Shown: in pieces, positions 1 through 7,600 of the stretch | Position numbering within the stretch: the stretch's first letter is position 1 | How the letters are laid out: each line of letters begins with the position of its first letter | Assembly (NCBI GenBank): GCA_003485185.1 | Contig: DNAS01000029.1 | Span: 3,290-13,845, forward strand | Source of the DNA: Phycisphaerales bacterium | GTDB lineage: Bacteria > Planctomycetota > Phycisphaerae > SM23-33 | Reading direction: 5' to 3' | DNA: 10,556 nucleotides | Made by a program: the position numbers and the translations under genes | Notes under the pieces: generated by a model | Database searches by the model: none | What the model was told of the DNA's origin: nothing | Seen by the model: the letters and a program-made list of their open reading frames with translations, nothing else

Positions 1-10
1 GGACAGCAAC

Positions 11-547
11 GTGGTGGGGGCAGGGGACAACGCCTTGCAAAGACCGACGGATGACGAGATTGCGAGATGGTATCCGCAATTATTTCACACCGCGCTTCGC
101 ATGACGGGGAGCCTCCACCACGCTGCCGACCTGACCCAGTTGGCCTTCTGCAAGGCGATCGACGGCTGGGATCGGTTCCAGCATCAATCCAGCCCCACGA
201 CGTGGCTTCACAGAATCCTGATGAACTGCATCCGCGACTGGGCCCGGCGCAACGCCGTGCGGGAGGTCGAATCGCTGGACGAATGGGCGCCCCGCGTGAT
301 TCCCGCCCAGGGGGAAACGGCACCGCAGCAGGTTCAGAAAAATGAAGAGTTGGAGTTCCTGCGAAAGGCCATTGCGAACCTGTCGGACGGCGTGCGCGAA
401 GCGTTCACGGCTACCGTCCTGGACGGGTATGCCTATGAGGATGCCGCACAATTGCTGAACGTTCCCGTCGGCACGATAGCTTCCCGGGTATACGCCGCCC
501 GAAAGCAGATTCACGCCGTGATGCGGCAGGCGTTTCCGGAGGTATAG
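11..547 (+). CDS. ECF-family RNA polymerase sigma factor
   Basis: This is an extracytoplasmic-function sigma factor, which directs RNA polymerase to a small set of promoters, usually including its own. In the 178-residue product, sigma region 2 spans about residues 18-82, with the core-binding/-10-recognition helix around AADLTQLAFCKAI and the WLHRILMNCIRDWARR helix. A linker follows (about 83-114), then region 4 at about 116-170, with the helix-turn-helix AYEDAAQLLNVPVGTIASRV. There is no extra C-terminal domain, so it is the short classical architecture. The start is uncertain: GTG at 11 or 14 is possible, but the frame stays open to base 2, so the true start may lie outside the window. The gene ends 3 nt before the putative anti-sigma gene, whose ribosome binding site lies inside its last codons. 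The family call is secure; the ECF subgroup and target promoters are not determinable here. Confidence 0.9.
   Translation: MVGAGDNALQRPTDDEIARWYPQLFHTALRMTGSLHHAADLTQLAFCKAIDGWDRFQHQSSPTTWLHRILMNCIRDWARRNAVREVESLDEWAPRVIPAQGETAPQQVQKNEELEFLRKAIANLSDGVREAFTATVLDGYAYEDAAQLLNVPVGTIASRVYAARKQIHAVMRQAFPEV
538..543 (+). promoter_or_regulatory. Ribosome binding site for the anti-sigma-like gene
   Basis: GGAGGT lies 7 nt upstream of the ATG at 551 and inside the last codons of the sigma-factor gene. It is a near-ideal Shine-Dalgarno sequence and fixes the downstream start. The placement implies co-translation of the two genes. Confidence 0.8.
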
Positions 548-550
548 GGC

Positions 551-1456
551 ATGGAACACACGCCAGAATCGGAACTGGAACCCAGACTTCACCGGTTGCT
601 GTGCAACGATCTGAGCGAGGATGAACGCAGGGAAATCCTGCGGGTAATCGCCTGCAATGCGGATGCCCAGCAGACGCTCAGGGAGATGATCGACGTGCAG
701 GAACGAGCACGGCAGGCCATGGGCTATCCTCCGGAAGGCGAGGAAATGAAGACCTCCCTCCGAAAGGTGCTCGCTCATCTCCAGGGCCTGGCTCAGGAGA
801 CGCCGCTCTCCGCGCCGGCGGAGCGCCGGACGAAGCATTTCGGTCGCATGATGTATTGGGCGTGGCGGGTTACGGTGGGACTTGCGGTGGCTGCGTCACT
901 CACACTGGCCGTCGGGCTGTATCGCAGCCAGGAAACCTTGCGCCAGGATTTGCGGCGACTCACGGACACGCCCCCTGTGGCGCACCTCAGCGCGGGGGAA
1001 CTGGCGGAGTACGGTCGGATTCTCAAGGAAATCTCCGACGAACCGTCGCGCCGTCCCTGGATGGTCATCCAGAATGGGACCGGGCGGTTCGAATATCTGC
1101 CCAGGACAACCGGCCAGGAGTCGGGGGAGACCCTCGTTCTGCGATGTATCCTGCTGTCTGAAAATGTTCCCGCGCCCACGACGATCGTTCTGGTTCTTCC
1201 GCGGGACCTGTCCGGCCGGCTCGCCGTCGGGGAGGTGGGGAAAGTGGGAGGCCTTCCGGTCCTGGCCGATGTGTCTGTCCGCGATGGCCGCGTCGGGCTC
1301 GAACTGAGCGTCGGCGCGGGCAGCGAGTTGCAGGGGGGAGTGACGGGGGAGGTCCGAATCGGAACGGAACCGACCGAGATCGGACGATTCCGCGCGAACG
1401 GAGAGGACCAGCGGGTCATCGTGCAGGCCGTTTCGTTGAGAAAAGGGATGGTTTGA
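551..1456 (+). CDS. Single-pass membrane protein, probable anti-sigma factor (no zinc motif)
   Basis: This 301-residue protein probably sequesters the upstream ECF sigma factor at the inner membrane. Residues 1-98 are hydrophilic and helix-rich, with the acidic/basic stretch LSEDERREILRVIA typical of anti-sigma N-termini. One transmembrane helix lies at about 101-124. Residues 125-301 form an extracytoplasmic part that starts with a coiled, charged segment (about 125-160) followed by beta-rich sequence. The HxxxCxxC zinc-binding anti-sigma motif is absent; C19 and C35 are the only cytoplasmic cysteines. The periplasmic part does not look like FecR or RskA repeats to me. The role is inferred mainly from position (3 nt after the sigma gene), topology and size. 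It could instead be a membrane sensor unrelated to sigma binding. The ATG start is supported by a strong GGAGGT. The stop overlaps the next gene as TTGA. Confidence 0.7.
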   Translation: MEHTPESELEPRLHRLLCNDLSEDERREILRVIACNADAQQTLREMIDVQERARQAMGYPPEGEEMKTSLRKVLAHLQGLAQETPLSAPAERRTKHFGRMMYWAWRVTVGLAVAASLTLAVGLYRSQETLRQDLRRLTDTPPVAHLSAGELAEYGRILKEISDEPSRRPWMVIQNGTGRFEYLPRTTGQESGETLVLRCILLSENVPAPTTIVLVLPRDLSGRLAVGEVGKVGGLPVLADVSVRDGRVGLELSVGAGSELQGGVTGEVRIGTEPTEIGRFRANGEDQRVIVQAVSLRKGMV

Positions 1457-2550
1457 TCCCCATGGTCTCGGCAGCCGGACATTCCGCACCGCCGGCCGAC
1501 AGGCGGAAAGCAGCCTGGCTTGCGGCTGCCTTTCTGATCGCCCTGGCCGGAATCGGAACGACAGTCGGCCAAGCCCCTGCGAAGACCGAAGCGCCTCCTG
1601 TCGTGGATCTGCCGACGGAGGTGATCGTGGTCAGCTTCCTCGACAGGGCGCCGAAGTCTTCGGCCTCTTCCATGGCCTGCCTGTCGGGAACGCGGGTGTT
1701 GCTCTGCATCATCGGCGACGGCGCCGCGGCATACACATGGCAACTGGGTTACGAGAAGAAGGTATTGGCCCAGGGTCAGGTCACGACCAAGGCGGACGGT
1801 TTGGGCGCGGTGCAAATCGAATTGCCGTCGATTCGGCATCGAATCCTTTGTGAGTTGCTGGTGATCCGGAAGGAGCAGCAAGTCCTTCATCGCGTGCCGA
1901 TCTATCCGCGGAACGTTTTGTCCTTGTGCAAGCAGCGGCTGGAAAAGGCAGCCGTTGGGGTGGCGGATCCAAGCGGGCGGCTGCAACGGGCCTTGAAGGA
2001 CGAAGGGATTGCGGTGAAAGACCTGAATCCTTCGACGGATTCGGCTTTGGACGGTTTTTCAGGCGAGATTGTGGTCGTTTCGGGATTCTCTGACGCCGTC
2101 GCCCTGAACAGGGCCTTGGACCGCATGGAACCGCTGGTTCAGCAGGGATTGAGCCTGCTCGTACTCGCCCCGCCTTCCGGCTGGAAGCGATGGGGCGTGA
2201 CGAGGATTGACACGACCGACGCGATGTTTTCGAATGTCTCGGTCCAGTCGGGGTTCCAGCGAACGATTTCGTCGGAAGATTTGGGATTCGGCCCCTGGAC
2301 GGCATGGCTGACCGTGCCTGATGATTTTACCTGCTCGGTCACGATTTCCTCGGAAGTCCGCGGCCGGGATGTCAGCCACCGTTCAATTCACGCTCTCGTC
2401 GGTTGCGGAACGGTCGGACAGGGGCGGGTCGTGGTGGTGATGCTGCCCGAGGCCGCAGCAGCGGACCGTTCCGCCGCCGGACGATGTGTCGTTGACGAAT
2501 CGATCCTCTGGCTGCTCTGGAAGCAGCAGGAAAAGGAGACTTCCTCATGA
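1453..2550 (+). CDS. Exported protein of unknown function, two-domain
   Basis: I do not recognise this 365-residue family. From the TTG start, residues 15-42 look like a signal peptide: RR/K, then the hydrophobic core AAWLAAAFLIALAGIG, with probable cleavage near VGQ-A. Residues about 55-150 are beta-rich and resemble an Ig/macroglobulin-like domain. Residues about 204-355 alternate beta strands and helices (GEIVVVSGFSDAV, LSLLVLAPP, GRVVVVMLP) and end in DESILWLLWKQQ. This is reminiscent of a class I glutamine-amidotransferase-like Rossmann fold, but I see no catalytic Cys-His-Glu set. Two starts are plausible: TTG 1453, which overlaps the previous stop as TTGA, or ATG 1462, which gives a slightly shorter n-region; the nearby AAGGGATGG could serve either. 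The gene overlaps the next one by 4 nt (ATGA). It is presumably periplasmic and part of the sigma-controlled envelope operon. Confidence 0.75.
   Translation: MIPMVSAAGHSAPPADRRKAAWLAAAFLIALAGIGTTVGQAPAKTEAPPVVDLPTEVIVVSFLDRAPKSSASSMACLSGTRVLLCIIGDGAAAYTWQLGYEKKVLAQGQVTTKADGLGAVQIELPSIRHRILCELLVIRKEQQVLHRVPIYPRNVLSLCKQRLEKAAVGVADPSGRLQRALKDEGIAVKDLNPSTDSALDGFSGEIVVVSGFSDAVALNRALDRMEPLVQQGLSLLVLAPPSGWKRWGVTRIDTTDAMFSNVSVQSGFQRTISSEDLGFGPWTAWLTVPDDFTCSVTISSEVRGRDVSHRSIHALVGCGTVGQGRVVVVMLPEAAAADRSAAGRCVVDESILWLLWKQQEKETSS
2533..2538 (+). promoter_or_regulatory. Ribosome binding site for the CsgG/TPR gene
   Basis: AAGGAG lies 8 nt before the ATG at 2547, inside the last codons of the preceding gene. 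It supports that start and coupled translation through the ATGA overlap. Confidence 0.75.
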
Positions 2551-4550
2551 GTCGTATCCTAGCAATTTCCATCCTGAACGTTTGCCTGGTCGCATCCCTC
2601 TGCTCGGCCCAGCCTGGCCCGGCGACTGCCAACCAACCGGCGACCGCCGCAGCGGGTGATGCCGGCGTGTCCGTCGCCGTGCTGGACTTCGAGGCGTCCG
2701 TGTCGGGCAATCCCCACTTCGGTTCCCAGATTGCCGACATCCTGACGGCCAGGCTGAGCGTCGAGGAATCCCTCGACCTGGTGGAGCGAACCGCCCTGGG
2801 AAAGGTGCTGGAGGAGCAGAAACTGACCCTCGTCGGACTGGTCGATCAGAACCAGGCCGCCCAGGTGGGCAAACTCGTCGGCGCCAAGCTGCTGGTGATG
2901 GGCAAGGCCTTCGTGCTGGACCGCAAGCTGATGATCGTCAGCAAGGTGGTCGGCGTGGAGACCGGGCGCGTGGTGGGGGGCTTGCGGCAGGTGGAACAGG
3001 ACAAGCCCCTTTCCGAGACCGCGCTTCTGCTCGCCGAAGACCTCGCCGCGCTGATTCGAAAGAACGCCGCGAAACTGTTGCCCCGCGAGGTTTCGCTGCC
3101 GGATCCGGTGGCGGAGATCCGCAAGGCCCTGGGCGACCTGCCGCGACTCAGCGTGGCCGTGGTGATTCCCGAAGAACACATCCGCCGCAGGGAGCCGGTT
3201 CCCGTGGTCGATCCGGCCGTGGAGACCGAGGTCAAGAAGGTGCTCATCGACTGCGGGTATACCGTGGTCGATCCGGGCAAGAACGATCTGGCCGACTGGG
3301 CCCGCGAGACGATGAAGGGGCAGAAGCCGGCCTGGCCCGCCGCTCTGGAAAAGGCCGACGTGCTGGTCGTCGGCGAGGGATTCAGCGAATTCGCCTTGCG
3401 GACGGGCGACTTGGTGACCTGCACCGCGCGGGCCGAAATCAATCTCATCGACCGCAAGACCGGTCAGGTGCTGCTCTCGGACCGGGAGACGTGCCGCGCG
3501 GTGGACCTGTCCGACGCGACAGCGGGCAAGACGGCCTTGCAGGCGGCCGGCAGGAAACTCGGCATCGCAATTGCCCGCAGCCTCGTCGAACATTGCCGCA
3601 AGAGCAAGCCCGTCGCGACACAGCCGACGGAACATTCTTCCGTGCAGCCGTCCGCGCCCGCTCTCGCGTTGCCGCGACACTTGGCGATGCTTTTGATGAC
3701 GCAGACCCCGTCCACCGCGCCCGCGAAATTGCCCACCACCGCGGCGGCGAGTCGTCCCAGGCCCAAGCGCGTCATCTTCGCCGCCGAATTCGGAAACGAG
3801 ACCGGTAGCGAAAACCACGATCCGATGGCCACGGCGATGGGCGACCTGATCGGGGTGATGCTCGCGGAACAGCCGGAGATTGTCGTCGTCGAACGACAGC
3901 GCCTCGTCGCCTTGACCGAGGAGCAGGCCCGCTCCCTGAAAGGCCTGACGGGCAAGGAATACGCGGTCCAGGCGGGCAAGCTGTTCGAGGCGGACACCGT
4001 CCTGGTCGGGCGGGTCTACCTGGTCCAGCAGCAGGTGATGGTCAGCGCCCAGGCGGTGGAGATCGCCACCGCGCGGATCCTCGCGAGCGAGCAGATCGTC
4101 TGCCAGCCGTTGAGCCTTCCGGAAACCGCCCTGGAAATGGCCAAGCGCCTCGGCCAGAAGATGTCGCTCCCGCTTCCGAAGATCGACATGAAGCAGATCG
4201 ACAAGTCGCCCATCGCCAGTCTGCACTTCGCCAAGGGCCTTAGCCGCTACCATTCCGGAAACATGGACGCCGCCATCATGCATTTCATGATGGCGATCGA
4301 CCTGGACCCCGACTACGTGGAAGCCCACTACTGGTCGGGCATGGCCTACTCCCGCCAGCAGGAAGACACCCATGCCATCATCGAGTGGGAGGAATTCCTT
4401 CGCCGCCGCCCGGATTCCAAGTACGCTCCCGCACTGAAAAAACTGCTGGCCGAGGCCAAGGAGCGGGAAAAACACTCGACCGTCGAACGCCTCATCCCGG
4501 AAACCCAGCCGGCTGCGAAGGGAACTCCTGGGGAAGGAGAAAACAAGTGA
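2547..4550 (+). CDS. Exported CsgG/TolB-N-like multi-module protein with C-terminal TPR
   Basis: This is a 667-residue exported protein. Residues 1-21 form a signal peptide (hydrophobic LAISILNVCLVASLCSA, then Q); the cysteine lacks a proper lipobox, so it is probably not a lipoprotein. Module 1 (about 41-180) has the CsgG/TolB-N-like pattern: a VAVLDFE first strand, LVERTALGKVLEEQKL, GAKLLVMGKAFVLDRKLMI and VETGRVVG. A central module (about 200-350) is similar but more divergent (LSVAVVIPEE, ADVLVVGEGF, LIDRKTGQVLLS). A Thr/Pro/Ala-rich linker follows (about 352-405), then module 3 (about 408-540: VIFAAEFGNETG, VVVERQRLVALTEEQ, ADTVLVGRVYLVQQQVMV). TPR-like helices occupy about 555-640, and the tail is hydrophilic. 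CsgG relatives act in outer-membrane secretion or lipoprotein-linked assembly. Here the modules more likely bind partners, since no barrel-forming region is evident. The stop overlaps the next frame's GTG as GTGA. Confidence 0.8.
   Translation: MSRILAISILNVCLVASLCSAQPGPATANQPATAAAGDAGVSVAVLDFEASVSGNPHFGSQIADILTARLSVEESLDLVERTALGKVLEEQKLTLVGLVDQNQAAQVGKLVGAKLLVMGKAFVLDRKLMIVSKVVGVETGRVVGGLRQVEQDKPLSETALLLAEDLAALIRKNAAKLLPREVSLPDPVAEIRKALGDLPRLSVAVVIPEEHIRRREPVPVVDPAVETEVKKVLIDCGYTVVDPGKNDLADWARETMKGQKPAWPAALEKADVLVVGEGFSEFALRTGDLVTCTARAEINLIDRKTGQVLLSDRETCRAVDLSDATAGKTALQAAGRKLGIAIARSLVEHCRKSKPVATQPTEHSSVQPSAPALALPRHLAMLLMTQTPSTAPAKLPTTAAASRPRPKRVIFAAEFGNETGSENHDPMATAMGDLIGVMLAEQPEIVVVERQRLVALTEEQARSLKGLTGKEYAVQAGKLFEADTVLVGRVYLVQQQVMVSAQAVEIATARILASEQIVCQPLSLPETALEMAKRLGQKMSLPLPKIDMKQIDKSPIASLHFAKGLSRYHSGNMDAAIMHFMMAIDLDPDYVEAHYWSGMAYSRQQEDTHAIIEWEEFLRRRPDSKYAPALKKLLAEAKEREKHSTVERLIPETQPAAKGTPGEGENK
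4534..4539 (+). promoter_or_regulatory. Ribosome binding site for the upstream GTG of the large gene
   Basis: AAGGAG lies 7 nt before the in-frame GTG at 4547, which overlaps the previous stop as GTGA. It is stronger than the site serving ATG 4661, which makes the real start of the large gene ambiguous. Confidence 0.5.
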
Positions 4551-4648
4551 AACCGCTCCCTTTGCCTCCTCGTGGGATGTGGGTGCTCGGATTGCTTTTT
4601 CTCCTCCACGCGCCTTGCGCTGCCTTTCAGTGTCTCTTTCTCTCAAAC

Positions 4649-4653
4649 GGGAG
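4649..4653 (+). promoter_or_regulatory. Ribosome binding site for the ATG of the large gene
   Basis: GGGAG lies 7 nt before ATG 4661, which opens a clean signal peptide. The 38 codons between GTG 4547 and this ATG have distinctly weaker GC bias at third positions than the flanking genes, which favours this start. Confidence 0.55.
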
Positions 4654-4660
4654 CGAACGC

Positions 4661-7600
4661 ATGAATCGGTTTTGGGCGATGGCGATGGTGGTAGGTCTGC
4701 TGGCCGGGCCGGCGGTGGGCCAGACCAACGTGACGGTCTTCAACTTCCAGATGAAGTCTCAGACTCCCGACTGGCTGTGGCTGGAGAAGTGCCTGGCCGA
4801 CCAGATCACCACGGACCTCTCGCAGGGGCAGGGCCTGACGGTTGTCGCCCGCGACCGCATGCAGGACGTGGCCGAGAAGATCCGCTGGGCGCCGGAGCTG
4901 GCCGGCGACGCCAAGGCCATGCAGAGGATCCGGGGGGAGCTCCGCGTCAACCTTCTCGTCAGCGGGACGTACAGCCTGGCCGACGGGCAGGTGGAGATCA
5001 CCGCGCAGATCGTCAACGTCGCGGACCGGCAGGAGGTCTTCCGCAAGACGCTCACGGGCAAGCCGGAGCAGATCATCGACCTCCAGAAGCAGATGTCGTC
5101 GGAACTGCTGGGCTGGCTGACGAAGCGTCCGCCCGCGGCGATCCTGAAGGAGCTTCCGATCTGGACGCGGAGCATCCCGGCCCTGAAGGCGTTGTACGAG
5201 GGGATGGACCTGTACGACCGGGGCCGCTACGCGGAGGGGTGGCTGAAGTTCCGGCAGGCGTCGCGCGAGGACGCGGCGTACATGGAAGCGGTGTACTGGG
5301 TGGGGAAGATGTACTACTTCATGGACCGCTACGAACATGCGCGGCGTGCGTTGGAGCGGTTCGTGTACCTGGACGCGACCCATCCGCGGATCGCGGATGC
5401 GGCCGTGGAGTACCTTCACACGTACGAGACGCGCGAGATCGACACGGACACGCTCGTGAAGGCGTATGCGCGGTTCGCGGAACGGTTCCCGAATGATGAG
5501 AGGATTGGTTCGGATATTTGGCTTACTAAACCATCCTGGGCTCATCAAAAAATGATTCTGCGTCTAGCGCGGGACGGTCGCTACGGAGAGGCGTTCTCTT
5601 TGCATCCGAAGGCTATTACATGGAAAAAGTTCTTCTCGCCTGGCGTGTGGAAGTTGCCGCCATCAATTTCGCTCGCAATGAGGGAAAACGCTTTAACAGG
5701 AAAAGCTGTTCCCACGGTTGTTCTTCAAGGAGAGGATCCCGATTGGCTTTCTCCGGTGTTCCGAAAGGGACCGGATGGCGTTGAATGGATGAGCCATTGC
5801 TGGACGTCCGACGGCCCTTGCACCATTCGAATCCTTGGTGCCAAGTATCGATTTATGGATAAAGCCGCTGCTGCATGTGGAATCGGTACGAACGATCGTT
5901 TCTGGCTAACTGCCCCGAGCGGCCATGTGTTCAAGTCCCTTCGTTTCTATCCCGTTGCGAAGGGGGAAGACGCAACAATCACGATCTCGCTCAGTCAAGC
6001 GGATTTGGGGCAGAATCTGAGAAACACAAGTGGGGAAGAGGACGATGCTTGGAAACTCATCGGTCCCCATTCCGGTTCCCTTCCTGAGGCAATCAAAGGG
6101 GGGGTTCTTTTTGACGCACTGCCACGCACAGCCTATTTGCGGGTGAATTGGGCACTTGTGGTAAATGATCATCAGGAAAGCAAGCCTGTTGAAATCCAAG
6201 GCGTCCGCGTGGTCGCTGAGCTCGAGGCGGTTGGCGCTCACGGCGCCTTAGATGTGTGGGCAAGCGATTATCCCGATTACCTCCTGGCGGTCGACGGCGT
6301 CCCGACGCGATATGGGCCAGGCCTGGTCGGACCACTGACGCCGGGGGAGCATGTCCTGACCTTCTCCCCGGTACCTGGCGATGAACTGCACGAGAGTTGG
6401 TCCACCAAGGTGGTGGTGGAGGCGGACAAGGTCGCTCCCGTAGTCGGCCGGCTGCCTTGGAAAGACGGGATTCCGTGGACTACACAGTTGATTTCCACCA
6501 AGGCGGGCTTGGCTGATAATCGGGGTTTGGCCTTGGATCTTCAGCGGACGACGGTATGGGCGGATGCGGAAGGAATATTCCTGGTCTGGAGCGACGGCGG
6601 CGACCTCTGGTCGTCGTACAGCCGCGACGGAAAATCATTCACGCCGGCCCGCAAATTGGATCTGCCCGTATCCTCCGGCTGGGACGAGTCGTTCCCGAAT
6701 TTATGCCGTGACGAGACCGGCCGCCATGTCCTGCTGTTCTATTCGGATCGGGGGGTACGCCATTGGTCTCTGTGCTATGCGACATGGTCCCGCGACTTTA
6801 TCCATTGGAGCGCCCCTGCGCTCATCAAGAATGAAGTAGGTGAATCTGTGCGAGGGACTAATAGCAATCTTCTCCCGGACAACCGAGGTCGATTGCTCAT
6901 TGCCGGAGAACCATCTGGTCGGAAGATCCCTGTGTATTCCAGTGACGACGGGCTACGCTGGGGTTGGCTTAGTTCTGTGCTATTGCCATACTCCATTGAA
7001 ACGGACAAAACGACTCCTTTCAGCTTTCTGTACCAGCAAGATGACGGATCTTATGTTCTTCTCGTGGCCGCAGCGAGGATACTCCGCAAAGAAGAGAGAA
7101 AAATAGGCGGCCCCGCGGTGGTTATTTCGAGTGGCCAGAACGTAATCTATCAGAAGAGCGGGAGCGATACGGATCATTCCCAAGGGGGATATTATGTTAA
7201 AACTCTTGTATATCGTTTTGTCAGCCAAGACGCAAAACAATGGGGGAATCCCCAAGTCCTAGTCTTGCCATATATGTTTTCCCCTACTATTTCAGCCATA
7301 AGCATCGATGGACGTCCCTGTGTATTCCTATCGTCGCGCTTCTACGGCAGAAGTGGGTTATGTGATGATAATTATTACGGAGTAATGGCGTGCATCGCTA
7401 GAGAAGTCGGTGAAGACACATGGGAAGTCTCGCCTCCCATGTGCGGATTGTGGCTTGACACTCCTTCTGTGTCGTTCAGCGCGAAATGGGGCTGTATTGC
7501 TGCCTACATGCACAGCCCTGAATATCGTTCGTATCCGCATCCGGGACTGGGGCCGTTCATAATGCGCGGGGCGGACCTATGGCCGCCGGGGGGTAAAAAA

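Noticed and set aside
793..1986. Minus-strand open frame of 397 codons
   Set aside because: It spans two plus-strand genes with a good signal peptide and membrane helix; the antisense product is Arg/Pro/Ser-rich with no recognisable fold.
2590..2612. Possible lipoprotein signal in the CsgG/TPR protein (CsgG itself is a lipoprotein)
   Set aside because: The residue before the cysteine in VASLC is leucine, not Gly/Ala/Ser, so the lipobox is not satisfied; ordinary signal peptidase cleavage fits better.
2559..4646. Long minus-strand open frame (695 codons) opposite the CsgG/TPR gene
   Set aside because: It is a shadow of a GC-rich gene: the protein is low-complexity (His/Gly/Arg/Leu-rich), has no domain, and the plus-strand product has a signal peptide, modules and an ATGA-coupled start.
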